Positions 7,316 to 15,833 of a stretch of 30,484 nt of DNA are shown here, piece by piece. The DNA is taken from positions 1 through 30,484 of the forward strand of contig JAEZJJ010000012.1 in the NCBI GenBank assembly GCA_023436395.1. The letters are read 5' to 3'. Positions within the stretch are counted from its first letter, which is position 1; the number at the start of each line of letters is the position of its first letter. The notes beneath the pieces were generated by a model. That model searched no databases and had not been told where the DNA came from. It worked only from the letters and a program-made list of their open reading frames with translations. The position numbers were made by a program, and so were the translations under genes. This stretch comes from Bacillota bacterium. GTDB taxonomy: Bacteria > Bacillota > Clostridia > Lachnospirales > Cellulosilyticaceae.

Positions 7316-8743
7316 ATGAAATGGTTTCATAGTTTAAGATGGAAACTATTAATTTTATTTTTTATTATTAGCTATATTCCACTTATGTTTTTTTCTTCAA
7401 TGATTTTAGATCGTATGGAAACTTATTATATTACACAAAGTGAAATAGGTTGGCTTAGACAAGCCAATATGGTAGCTATTCAAGTTAAAGAAGGAAATTA
7501 TTTAGTTGATAATAGTAATTACAATTTATTTAAAACACTTATTACAAATAAAAGTAATGAAAGTGGTGCTAGAATTTTAGTTGTAGATGCATCTGGATTT
7601 GTCATTATGGACTCAAGTGGTGCTGATATGAATAATACACTTATGAATAGCACTGTACTCTCAGCACTTAATAATCAAGAAAAAGCTAAAAAGATTGATA
7701 ATCTTCCTATTATGACAGCCTCTGTTCCTGTACTAGATAAGGATAAAAAATCAGTAGTAGGTGCAGTTGTTTTAGTAACTTCAATTAAAGATGTATTATT
7801 ACCACAAGAAGATATGAAAGGGCAGATTTATTTACTTTCACTAGTAATAGCACTTATTGCAGGACTACTAAGTTTTACAACCTCATCCGTTATTACCAAA
7901 CCTCTTAAAACACTTATGAAATTTGTTCAAAAAATTACTAATGGTCAACTTGATCAGAAAGTAAATGTAGTAGGTAAGGATGAAATTGCAGAATTAGGAA
8001 GTGCTTTTAATCATATGACAGAGCAATTGCAACGGGTGGAGCAATCAAGACAAGAATTTGTGTCTAATGTTTCTCATGAACTTAAGACGCCTCTTTCTTC
8101 AATTAAAGTATTAACAGAATCGTTAATGTTTCAAGAAGATGTACCAGTAGAAATGTATAAGGAATTTTTTGAGGATATTAATTCTGAAGTGGACAGACTT
8201 AATAATATTATTTCAGATTTGTTAACTTTAGTAAGGCTGGATCAACGAGAGATTCCACTTAATATTGTCAATGTAGATATTAATGAAATGACGCAAAATA
8301 TATTAAAGCGACTTACCCCATTGGCAAAGAAAAAAGATATAAAGTTAATTTATGAAAGTCATAAAGATATTGTTGCAGAAATTGATGAAGTTAAGTTTAC
8401 GCTTGCGCTAACAAATCTTATAGAAAATGCCATTAAGTATACACCTAGTGGTGGTGAAGTAGGTGTTGTGTTGCAAAGTGACTTACAAGATGCTTTTATA
8501 TCTGTACAAGATACAGGGATAGGAATAGCTAAGGAAGAACAATCTAGGATATTTGAACGTTTTTACCGTACAGATAAGACACGTAATAGAGAAACAGGTG
8601 GAACAGGGTTAGGTTTAGCTATCACTTATAAGACTGTAGTGATGCATAATGGATCAATTCAAGTTGAGAGTGAAGAGGGCAGAGGTTCTGTATTTAGTGT
8701 TCAATTCCCATTACGTCATATATGGGAAGGAGGAACTAAATGA
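7316..8743 (+). CDS. Membrane sensor histidine kinase with HAMP domain
   Basis: The 475-residue kinase begins one base after the response regulator stop and has no ribosome binding site of its own, so translation is probably coupled. Two transmembrane helices (about 10-32 and 170-192) frame an extracytoplasmic sensor domain of about 135 residues, which looks like a PAS/Cache-type fold (ARILVVDASGFVIMDSSG). A HAMP linker follows, then the dimerisation helix with the phosphorylated His254 in FVSNVSHELKTPLSS, and the ATP-binding domain with N box (TNLIENAIKYT), G1 (DTGIGI), F box (IFERFYR) and G2 (GGTGLGLAI). The layout resembles the WalK/PhoR class. The signal it senses cannot be read from sequence. 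Confidence 0.94.
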   Translation: MKWFHSLRWKLLILFFIISYIPLMFFSSMILDRMETYYITQSEIGWLRQANMVAIQVKEGNYLVDNSNYNLFKTLITNKSNESGARILVVDASGFVIMDSSGADMNNTLMNSTVLSALNNQEKAKKIDNLPIMTASVPVLDKDKKSVVGAVVLVTSIKDVLLPQEDMKGQIYLLSLVIALIAGLLSFTTSSVITKPLKTLMKFVQKITNGQLDQKVNVVGKDEIAELGSAFNHMTEQLQRVEQSRQEFVSNVSHELKTPLSSIKVLTESLMFQEDVPVEMYKEFFEDINSEVDRLNNIISDLLTLVRLDQREIPLNIVNVDINEMTQNILKRLTPLAKKKDIKLIYESHKDIVAEIDEVKFTLALTNLIENAIKYTPSGGEVGVVLQSDLQDAFISVQDTGIGIAKEEQSRIFERFYRTDKTRNRETGGTGLGLAITYKTVVMHNGSIQVESEEGRGSVFSVQFPLRHIWEGGTK

Positions 8744-9702
8744 TAAGAAAATATAGAAATTTTAAGTTAATAGTAGTATTTATACTTTGCATAGGACTAA
8801 TGGGCTGTGCTGTGTCTCCTACTAAATTAGATGATTCGCCTAAAGTTTACTACTTTGATAGCATGAAAGGAGAGTTTATAACTCAGTCCTTAGGCGAAGT
8901 TTTTTTAAATCTTCAAACTGAACAAGAAAAGGTAGAGTACATTATTAATGAATTAACATTAAACAAAGGGATGCAAGATAATACTTTAATTATATCTGTT
9001 CCAATGCCAATTAAGAGTGTAACTACTAATATTAATGAACGTATGGTGGGGATTAATTTTAGTAATGAATACAATAGTTTATCTTCACAAGAGCGAATTG
9101 GTATACGAGCTGCTGTTGTTTATTCTCTAACACAACTAGATTTTATAGATAGTGTAGATTTCTATATTGAAGATAAGGCTCTAACAGCAAGCAATGGTAA
9201 AGTAATTGGACCTATCTCGCAAGCCAATATCAAGTTAAATGTGATAGAACCAGCTCCTGCAACAACTCCGTATACATTACCATTATACTTTGTAAATAAA
9301 GATGGGAAATTGGTTAAAGAAGAAAGAGGGGTTCGAGTGAGTGATCCTACCTCTGTAGAAAAATTACTTATAGAGGAACTTGTTAAAGGACCTAATTCAG
9401 AGGGGCTATCCCCTTCACTTCCAAGTGATTTAAAGGTGAATGATGCTGTAACAACTAATGGTGTTTGTCAAGTGGATTTATCTTTTGACTTAAAGTCTAA
9501 ATTCTTTACTTCCCCAGAAGTGAAGGAACGAATGATTTATGCTATGGTGAACTCACTTACAGAAATTCCAAAGATTCGTACTGATATTCCGAAGATTAAA
9601 AAAGTAGCTTTTTTAGTAGATGGAAAAAGTGATATTGAATTTACCAAAGAGATAGATTTAAGAGATACTTTTGAAAGAGATGAGGATTACATTGAAAAGT
9701 AA
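8740..9702 (+). CDS. Lipoprotein with two GerMN domains
   Basis: The start codon overlaps the kinase stop by four bases (ATGA), which indicates translational coupling. The product has 320 residues. A lipoprotein signal ends in the lipobox LMGC with acylated Cys23, so the mature protein should sit on the outer face of the membrane. Two similar GerMN-type repeats follow, about 36-165 (VYYFDSMKGEFITQSL, then QEKVEYIINELTLNKG) and about 175-305 (LPLYFVNKDGKLVKEERG, then VEKLLIEELVKGPNSEGL). GerMN domains occur in the spore germination/envelope protein GerM and in LpqB, a lipoprotein encoded beside the MtrAB two-component system of actinobacteria. I infer a role in signalling or envelope function with the adjacent kinase. 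No catalytic residues are evident. Confidence 0.85.
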   Translation: MIRKYRNFKLIVVFILCIGLMGCAVSPTKLDDSPKVYYFDSMKGEFITQSLGEVFLNLQTEQEKVEYIINELTLNKGMQDNTLIISVPMPIKSVTTNINERMVGINFSNEYNSLSSQERIGIRAAVVYSLTQLDFIDSVDFYIEDKALTASNGKVIGPISQANIKLNVIEPAPATTPYTLPLYFVNKDGKLVKEERGVRVSDPTSVEKLLIEELVKGPNSEGLSPSLPSDLKVNDAVTTNGVCQVDLSFDLKSKFFTSPEVKERMIYAMVNSLTEIPKIRTDIPKIKKVAFLVDGKSDIEFTKEIDLRDTFERDEDYIEK

Positions 9703-12025
9703 AAAGCGTTATTTGAATCGTCCGCTTGTTTATGTAGCACTTAGTTTTATGATAGGTATTATAGGGGGAAACATGTTTCTAAGTAGGGAATATGTTTCTC
9801 CCTTTTTTATAGTTGCTTTAGGATGTATAAGTATACTTTATTGTTATATGTATAAGAATAACGGATTGCCTTTAGTTTTTATTGGAATATTTCTAGGAAT
9901 CATATTATTATTTATCCATCCTACTAGGATAGATGCTCATTATTTTGAAACAGGGAAACAGGTAAAAGTAAAGGGAAGGGTATATGAAATACAAAATACA
10001 CTTTATGGACAATACGTGATATTGAAAAACACTACAATATGTACTGATAAGAAAAATATTAGGCTTAATTCTTTAGTACAACTTAACTTAAGCACAACAG
10101 AGTCCATAACAATTAATGATGATATAGAAATAATGGGGATTCCGGAACCTATAGAGGGGCCTATGAATCCTAGTGATTTTGATAATAAGATGTACTTAAA
10201 GAGTAGGAATGTAATTGCTAAAGTTAAGGTGCATCAAATAATTAGTTTACAAATAAATAGCTCATGGATAGAGAAACTGCAAGATTTGCTTAAGCAACAA
10301 ATAGAGGTATTATTTCAAGATAAAGACCAAGGTATTATGAGAGCATTACTTTTAGGTGATGATACACTATTAGAATCACATACAAATGAGATTTATACAA
10401 TTTCAGGAATGAGTCATGTTTTATGTATATCAGGTTTTCATATTAGCGTCATTACAGGCTTTTTTCTAGTCATTATGGGACAACTAGGTGTAAGTTATTC
10501 GTTACGATATTTAGTTGCTTTAATTGGAATTTGGATCTATGCCTATTTAACAGGAGAGGGGATTTCTACTCTTAGAGCAACTTGGATGATGAGTTTTTGC
10601 ATAATCGGACGTCTTATTTGGGAAGAAGAAGATAGCTGGATTAATCTTGCCATCGTCAGCTTAATACTTTTAATTTTTAAACCCTATCAACTTTTTTCGC
10701 CAGGTTTTCAACTCTCTTTTTTAGCAGTTTTAGGAATTCTTGTAAGTCAAAATCTACAAAAACATTTAAAGCAAGAAAAAAGATTGAAAAGATGGCATAA
10801 GTGGATACTTCCATGGTTACCGATACAACTTATTATTTCACTTCCATTAGCATACCATTTTTATCAAGTTCCTTTTCTTAGTAGTTTTTTGAATTTCGTT
10901 GTTATCCCACTATTTTCAATAATTATGATAAGTGGCTGGGTGTGTATTTTAATAGGATTATTAGGTTTACCAATGGCTCATTTATTAGCAGAAGGGATTA
11001 ATCATTTGTTACAAGTAGTTAGTTTTATAATAGAGTTAGTCTTAAAGATTCCTCTAAGCACACTTTGTGTAGGACGTCCTACATTAATAGGAGCTACCAT
11101 ATATATATTAGTAATCATATTCATATTATATGGAATAGGTGGTTATATTAAAAATATTAAAAACTACTATTATAGCTGTTTAATTTTACTAGTGGCAATG
11201 ATTGGATATAAGATAATGCCACAATCACTCCATGTTGCATTTTTATATGTTGGACAAGGCGATGGTACTGTCATTATTACACCTCAAGGAAGGGTAATTG
11301 TGATTGATGGAGGTAAAACAGGTAAGGGTGATGTTATTAATCGATATTTAAAATATAAAGGAAAAGACCATATTGACATCATGATGCTTTCTCACTCGGA
11401 TGAAGATCATATAGGAGGATTAATAGAATTGGCATCTACTTCCATACCTATAAAACAGGTATTTATTTCACAAGCAGATGACTCTAAGCGCCTAATTGAA
11501 TTAATTGAGTTATGCTCTAAAAAAGCAATACCTATACAAAAACTGGGAAGAGGTAATGAAATCTTAATGGATGGTTTAAATTTAGCGATTATAGCTCCTA
11601 GTTTTAAAATACCTTTAAATGATAGCAATGATAATTCTCTTGTATGCTATTTGAAATATAAGTCATTCAGTACTTTATTTACAGGAGATAAATCAAAGGA
11701 GTGTGAAATATGGGTATATGATGAAATCAATAAAGTTAGTGTCTTAAAAGTAAGTCATCATGGTTCAAGAACAGGTACATCAAATGAACTCCTTTTGAAA
11801 GTTAATCCACTATATGCTATGATAAGTTGTGGTAAGGATAATCTGTATGGACACCCTCATGGGGAAGTTGTTAATTTATTAATAGAAAATCATATCACCT
11901 ACCATCAAACGAATATATCAGGTGCTATTTGGATTGAAACAAATGGCAATGAGATGAAAATAAATAGCCAAAGAGAGGATGGGCATGATGAAGCGGGGAT
12001 GTTATTTACTGCTAGGGGAAGATAG
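9680..12025 (+). CDS. comEC: ComEC/Rec2 family DNA uptake channel
   Basis: ComEC forms the membrane channel that carries single-stranded DNA into the cell during transformation. The roughly 780-residue product shows the three expected parts: an N-terminal DUF4131 region with two hydrophobic helices and an OB-like segment (VKVKGRVYEIQNTLYGQYV), a central polytopic competence domain with GMSHVLCISGFHISVITG, and a C-terminal metallo-beta-lactamase-like domain with FLYVGQGDGTVI, LSHSDEDHIGGL and KVSHHGSRTGTS. The metal ligands look intact, so the nuclease-like domain may be active. The start is uncertain: the ATG at 9680 overlaps the lipoprotein gene by 23 bases, while a TTG at 9692 has GAGG at 9682-9685. 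The end overlaps holA. Confidence 0.92.
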   Translation: MRITLKSKKRYLNRPLVYVALSFMIGIIGGNMFLSREYVSPFFIVALGCISILYCYMYKNNGLPLVFIGIFLGIILLFIHPTRIDAHYFETGKQVKVKGRVYEIQNTLYGQYVILKNTTICTDKKNIRLNSLVQLNLSTTESITINDDIEIMGIPEPIEGPMNPSDFDNKMYLKSRNVIAKVKVHQIISLQINSSWIEKLQDLLKQQIEVLFQDKDQGIMRALLLGDDTLLESHTNEIYTISGMSHVLCISGFHISVITGFFLVIMGQLGVSYSLRYLVALIGIWIYAYLTGEGISTLRATWMMSFCIIGRLIWEEEDSWINLAIVSLILLIFKPYQLFSPGFQLSFLAVLGILVSQNLQKHLKQEKRLKRWHKWILPWLPIQLIISLPLAYHFYQVPFLSSFLNFVVIPLFSIIMISGWVCILIGLLGLPMAHLLAEGINHLLQVVSFIIELVLKIPLSTLCVGRPTLIGATIYILVIIFILYGIGGYIKNIKNYYYSCLILLVAMIGYKIMPQSLHVAFLYVGQGDGTVIITPQGRVIVIDGGKTGKGDVINRYLKYKGKDHIDIMMLSHSDEDHIGGLIELASTSIPIKQVFISQADDSKRLIELIELCSKKAIPIQKLGRGNEILMDGLNLAIIAPSFKIPLNDSNDNSLVCYLKYKSFSTLFTGDKSKECEIWVYDEINKVSVLKVSHHGSRTGTSNELLLKVNPLYAMISCGKDNLYGHPHGEVVNLLIENHITYHQTNISGAIWIETNGNEMKINSQREDGHDEAGMLFTARGR

Positions 12026-12947
12026 TTGGTCAAAGGGACACTATATTCATAAAGTAAAACAAGAGGTTCTTATAAATGGGAATGAAATAATGAATTTTTT
12101 TGAAGCACAGGATAAAGAAGTTATTGTAAGCCAAGTTCAAGATGCTATAGACACCCTACCTTTTTTTGCAGAACAAAAACTTATATTACTCAGAGAAACA
12201 GGATTATTCAAATCAGGAAAAAAAGATGAAACGGAAAAATTTGAAAAACTTATAGAAACTCTACCTGATTATATTATACTTCTGATCGATGAAAAAGAAG
12301 TAGATAAGAGAAGTAAACTTTATAAACTTATTAAAGGCAAAGGAGAAATTATAGATTTTGAATTTCCAGGAGAAGAAGTTATCTATCATTATATAAAAGA
12401 CCAAAGTGAAAAGAAAAAAGTAGTTATATCTGAAAAAAATCTTAGATATTTTATTCAAAGAATGCCACAAGATATGAACTATATTTTAGGAGAATGGAGT
12501 AAGTTACTTAGTTATGCTGAAGAGCTTCAAATTACTAAAGAAATAATAGATGAAATTTGTGTTTTTTCTTTAGAAACCCGTGTTTTTGAATTGGTAAAAA
12601 AAATAGTTAATCATCAAGATTCCGAAGCTCTTGAGATTTATAGTCGAATGATTCAAAGTAAGGAATCACCCATTGGAATTTTAGTACTTATTGCAAGGCA
12701 ATTCCGTATAATGTATCAAGTAAAATACTTGTTGACTAATAGAGTATCTTTAAAAGAGATAGCAGTGCAGGTAAAGCTTCCTTTTTTTGTGGTTAAAGAA
12801 ATGTGTGACCAGGTTGCATGCTACCAATTTAAACAATTAGAAGATATTTTAGAAGCATGCTTACATGCTGATGAAGATATAAAAACAGGAAGGCTAGAAA
12901 GTAGTATGTGTGTAGAATTATTGATTTTAACATGCTTAAATAAATAA
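11985..12947 (+). CDS. holA: DNA polymerase III delta subunit
   Basis: HolA (delta, YqeN) opens the beta sliding clamp as part of the clamp loader. The 320-residue product has the N-terminal GCYLLLGEDSWSKGHYIHKV, equivalent to the YxLxGxE motif of the family, then the central stretch LETRVFELVKKIVNHQDSEA and the C-terminal helical domain (SPIGILVLIARQFRIMYQVK) that mediates clamp-loader contacts. Candidate starts are ATGs at 11979, 11985 and 11988; I chose 11985 because AGAGG at 11974-11978 gives a 6-base gap. The gene overlaps the comEC end by 41 bases in another frame. The order comEC-holA-rpsT(convergent) is widespread in Firmicutes, which supports the call. Confidence 0.93.
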   Translation: MMKRGCYLLLGEDSWSKGHYIHKVKQEVLINGNEIMNFFEAQDKEVIVSQVQDAIDTLPFFAEQKLILLRETGLFKSGKKDETEKFEKLIETLPDYIILLIDEKEVDKRSKLYKLIKGKGEIIDFEFPGEEVIYHYIKDQSEKKKVVISEKNLRYFIQRMPQDMNYILGEWSKLLSYAEELQITKEIIDEICVFSLETRVFELVKKIVNHQDSEALEIYSRMIQSKESPIGILVLIARQFRIMYQVKYLLTNRVSLKEIAVQVKLPFFVVKEMCDQVACYQFKQLEDILEACLHADEDIKTGRLESSMCVELLILTCLNK

Positions 12948-12981
12948 AATAAAAAGACCTCGTTTGAGGTCTTTTTATTTT
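12946..12981. terminator. Bidirectional terminator between holA and rpsT
   Basis: Positions 12946-12961 are the reverse complement of 12966-12981, a 16-bp perfect stem with loop GTTT. A GC-containing core (GACCTC) is flanked by A-rich and T-rich arms on both sides, so it can terminate both convergent genes. The left arm begins within the holA stop codon. Confidence 0.92.
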
Positions 12982-12990
12982 TGTACCTTA

Positions 12991-13254
12991 TTAAGCAAGT
13001 GTATTAACTAAACGTGTTAAAGAAGATTTTTTACGAGCAGCAGCATTTTTATGGAAGATTCCTTTAGATGTTGCTTTATCGATTGCTTTAACTGCGTTTA
13101 CTAAAGCTACTTTTGCTGCAGCTTGATCATTAGCCTCTACTGCAAATCTAACTTTTTTGATCTGAGTTTTAACTGCTGATTTAATTGCACGATTACGTGC
13201 AGTTTTTGTTGCGATAACTAAGATACGTTTTTTTGCTGATTTAATATTTGCCAT
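12991..13254 (-). CDS. rpsT: Small ribosomal subunit protein bS20
   Basis: This 87-residue, strongly basic protein is ribosomal protein S20, which binds 16S rRNA early in 30S assembly. It begins MANIKSAKKRILVIATKTAR and contains the diagnostic RNRAIKSAVKTQIKK and GIFHKNAAARKKSSLTRLVN. The start is clear: GGAGGTG lies just upstream of the ATG on the minus strand. It is a single-gene unit with its own promoter at 13322-13350 and a leader of about 60 bases. It is divergent from gpr and convergent with holA, the common Firmicutes layout. Confidence 0.97.
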   Translation of the reverse strand: MANIKSAKKRILVIATKTARNRAIKSAVKTQIKKVRFAVEANDQAAAKVALVNAVKAIDKATSKGIFHKNAAARKKSSLTRLVNTLA

Positions 13255-13321
13255 TTAGTGGCACCTCCATTCATATTCTTGGACACGGTTTGGGGAACTA
13301 TGAACGGTTTTAACAGAACTC

Positions 13322-13350
13322 ATTATAGTATAAGTACCAAACAAAGTCAA
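13322..13350 (-). promoter_or_regulatory. Strong sigma-A promoter for rpsT
   Basis: On the minus strand TTGACT (13345-13350) and a perfect TATAAT (13322-13327) are 17 bases apart. Transcription should begin near 13315, leaving a leader of about 60 bases before the S20 start. This is among the best promoter matches in the window, as expected for a ribosomal protein gene. Confidence 0.88.
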
Positions 13351-13387
13351 TGTATACACCTAAAAATAATGGTCAAACTACATAATG

Positions 13388-13417
13388 TGCATAAATCATT
13401 TACTATTAACTATTATA
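13388..13417 (+). promoter_or_regulatory. Candidate forespore (sigma-F/G type) promoter for gpr
   Basis: TGCATA at 13388-13393 matches the -35 element used by forespore sigma factors. Seventeen bases later TATTATA (13411-13417) is a 5-of-7 match to their -10 element CATAMTA; TATAATA at 13414-13420 is a better match but with a 20-base spacer. The known forespore timing of gpr transcription makes this site attractive. It remains a prediction. Confidence 0.45.
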
Positions 13418-13470
13418 ATAAATCCTTTAGTTAGAGTAAAGATAAACCTATAAAAAAAGGAAGTGAAATT

Positions 13471-14484
13471 GTGGAACGATATGAAAATGTTGGGAATATA
13501 TCCCTAAGAACTGATTTAGCAATTGAGATTAGCAATGCACTTAAGTTAGATAAGGATGAATCCTATGAAATTCCAGGTGTACAAATCAAACAAAAAAGTT
13601 TTACTGAAGAGAGTATAGCCATTACTAAGGTGCGTATTTTAAATGAAGAAGGTGAGAAAAACATGGGTAAACCCATAGGAGATTATATCACCATTGAATC
13701 AAATGGACTTAAAAAGAATAATCCTGAACTTCACGAAAAGATTATTAGTATTCTTGCAGAATCAGTAAAATCACTTCTACCAGAAAAAAAACAAGGAAAA
13801 TTGAATATTCTGGTCATTGGGTTAGGGAATCGATTTGCTACTCCAGATACGCTGGGACCTAAAGTGGCAAACCAGGTTTTTGTAACAAGACATGTCGCAC
13901 TTAAAGCCCCAGAATTAATAGAAGAGGGCATTTGTTACTTAAGTAGTTTTGCACCTAGTGTTATGGGACTAACAGGAATAGAGACTGCAGAGATTATACA
14001 AGGCATTGCAGAAAATGTAAAACCGGACTGTATTATTGCTATTGATGCATTAGCTGCAAGAAGTGCATCACGCATTAATACAACTATTCAAATTACAGAT
14101 ACTGGTATTTCTCCAGGAGCTGGCGTTGGGAATAAACGTAAAGAACTGAATGAAGAGTCAATTGGTTGTAAAGTAATAGCTATAGGAGTACCTACAGTGG
14201 TTGATACAGTGACACTTGTTTCAGATGCATTAAATGATCTTATTACACATATGTTAAAGCATGCTGAACATTCTCCTTTTTATGATATGTTAAAAGATTT
14301 AACAGAACAAGAGCATTATCAATTAATAAAGGAAAGTATTTATCCTGAAATTAGTGATTTATTCGTAACCCCAAAAGAGATGGATGAAGTGATGGAATAC
14401 TTATCTAGTATTATTTCAAATGGTATTAATTTAGCAGTTCATTCTGGGATGACATTAAAAGATATTAATAAATATACTTATTAG
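13471..14484 (+). CDS. gpr: Germination (spore) protease GPR
   Basis: GPR degrades the small acid-soluble proteins that coat spore DNA when a spore germinates; it is made in the forespore as an inactive zymogen. The 337-residue product shows family features: SLRTDLAIE close to the N-terminus, LNILVIGLGNRFATPDTLGP, CIIAIDALAARSASRINTTI, and TGISPGAGVGNKRKELNEES. These include the conserved aspartates and the glycine-rich stretch of this unusual protease family. The start is a GTG at 13471 preceded by AAAGGAAG. The N-terminal segment ahead of RTDLA is short, so the propeptide would be about 13 residues. The pair gpr-spoIIP is conserved in spore formers. Confidence 0.95.
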   Translation: MERYENVGNISLRTDLAIEISNALKLDKDESYEIPGVQIKQKSFTEESIAITKVRILNEEGEKNMGKPIGDYITIESNGLKKNNPELHEKIISILAESVKSLLPEKKQGKLNILVIGLGNRFATPDTLGPKVANQVFVTRHVALKAPELIEEGICYLSSFAPSVMGLTGIETAEIIQGIAENVKPDCIIAIDALAARSASRINTTIQITDTGISPGAGVGNKRKELNEESIGCKVIAIGVPTVVDTVTLVSDALNDLITHMLKHAEHSPFYDMLKDLTEQEHYQLIKESIYPEISDLFVTPKEMDEVMEYLSSIISNGINLAVHSGMTLKDINKYTY

Positions 14485-14513
14485 GAATAAAATAGTATAC
14501 AAGCCTATACAAT
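14485..14513 (+). promoter_or_regulatory. Candidate mother-cell (sigma-E type) promoter for spoIIP
   Basis: GAATAAA at 14485-14491 and TATACAAT at 14506-14513 are 14 bases apart. The second differs from the sigma-E -10 element CATACAHT at one position and the first keeps the GMATA part of the -35. spoIIP is under sigma-E in Bacillus subtilis, so the site makes biological sense. It lies directly after the gpr stop. Confidence 0.45.
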
Positions 14514-14541
14514 AATAGAGAATGATATAGGGGGGATATAG

Positions 14542-15750
14542 ATGTTAAAATTTGCAAAGGGAGTAAAAGACGACACCTATCATTTTGAGGTAAATGGTTA
14601 TAAAAAGATGATAATCTATATAGGGATTATGGGTTCCTTATTGATGAATATTTATAGTATGCAGCTTAAGGGATATCCTATAGGAGAATTTTTTTTTGCA
14701 GAAGCTTTTCCTAAAGATACAACTACTTACAAGGTGAACTTTTTAAAACAATATGGGTATTTACTTTCAGACATTGTAATAGGGGAACCATTAAGCCTAT
14801 TTACTAATTCGATTCCCTACTTGGAGAATGATGAAGCGTTTAAAGCTTCTTATAGTGATATAATGGGTTATTTTACACCTAGTGAATCAAACAAGACAAT
14901 TAATAAAAATAGTGTAGGAGACTTACAAATAAAACAAGTGAGAAAAAACCCATTGCCGCAGATACAAGAAAAAATATCTTTAAACGTTCTTAAAGATCCC
15001 CAATATGTATTTGATCATTTCATGACAGCTAAAGCAGAGATGGAGTTTGATGTAGACATGATTAAAGAGTGGAATTTCTCAGAACTTGCCAGGGAACCTA
15101 TTCGTTTAAATGAAAGCATAAAAGGACCACAGATCCTCATTTTTCATACTCATTCTAGAGAAGAGTATAAAGATGGAATAACAGTAATAGATGTAGCAGA
15201 AGCCTTAAAAGAAAAATTAGAGAATGAATATGGGATATCAGTACTACATATAAAGGATTCTTTCTATGAAGTAAGTAATGAAGGAAACAGGCCTACTGGA
15301 GGAGAGTATGAAACAATGGAACCAGTTATTAGAAAAATACTTAATGAAAATCCTTCTATATCTGTTGTGATTGATATGCATCGAGATGGAGTGAATGAGA
15401 ATATTCACTTAGTAACTGATATTCAAGGTAAACCAACGGCTAAAATAATGTTTGTTACTCCTTTATGCCGTAATCGTAATGTGGCGGGTGAAGTAGTTGA
15501 TAAAGTTGATATACCCAATCCTTATTTAAAAGAGAATTTAGCATTTGCGCTTCAAATGTATTTAATTGCTAATGAGTATTATCCGGGTATTGCTAGAAAA
15601 ATTTTTGCTTCTGAATGGCGATACAGTACACACATGAAGCCCCAATCATTGCTTCTAGAATGGGGGGCACAGACGAACACGGCAGAAGAAGTATTCAATA
15701 CAGTAGAACCAGTAGCTCAGATGTTAGCGAAAGTATTAGGAAAAGGTTAA
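14542..15750 (+). CDS. spoIIP: Stage II sporulation protein P (engulfment amidase/endopeptidase)
   Basis: SpoIIP cuts peptidoglycan together with SpoIID and SpoIIM so that the mother cell membrane can engulf the forespore. The product has 402 residues. An N-terminal segment (MIIYIGIMGSLLMNIYSM, about 27-44) acts as membrane anchor, a variable linker follows, and the catalytic domain begins near 195 with ILIFHTHSREEY, in which His202, His204 and the nearby Glu are the expected metal and active-site residues. A second conserved site is DMHRDG (His280). The C-terminal EWGAQTNTAEEV is also typical. The ATG at 14542 has GGGGGGAT as ribosome binding site. The gene lies 57 bases after gpr and may use its own mother-cell promoter. 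Confidence 0.94.
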   Translation: MLKFAKGVKDDTYHFEVNGYKKMIIYIGIMGSLLMNIYSMQLKGYPIGEFFFAEAFPKDTTTYKVNFLKQYGYLLSDIVIGEPLSLFTNSIPYLENDEAFKASYSDIMGYFTPSESNKTINKNSVGDLQIKQVRKNPLPQIQEKISLNVLKDPQYVFDHFMTAKAEMEFDVDMIKEWNFSELAREPIRLNESIKGPQILIFHTHSREEYKDGITVIDVAEALKEKLENEYGISVLHIKDSFYEVSNEGNRPTGGEYETMEPVIRKILNENPSISVVIDMHRDGVNENIHLVTDIQGKPTAKIMFVTPLCRNRNVAGEVVDKVDIPNPYLKENLAFALQMYLIANEYYPGIARKIFASEWRYSTHMKPQSLLLEWGAQTNTAEEVFNTVEPVAQMLAKVLGKG

Positions 15751-15763
15751 GAATATAAAAAGA

Positions 15764-15793
15764 TTGATAGAAAAAGAAGGGCTATGCTATAAT
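15764..15793 (+). promoter_or_regulatory. Sigma-A promoter for lepA-hemW
   Basis: TTGATA at 15764-15769 and a perfect TATAAT at 15788-15793 are 18 bases apart, and TG one base ahead of the -10 makes it an extended -10. The start codon of lepA follows 40 bases later. Confidence 0.8.
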
Positions 15794-15833
15794 GAAACGA
15801 AAAGAATAGACAAAAGAAGTAAGGAGGGGCAAA

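Noticed and set aside
12261..12470. Minus-strand 69-codon frame within holA, with Phe/Tyr-rich product
   Set aside because: Composition is that of AT-rich antisense DNA; no start signal or similarity.
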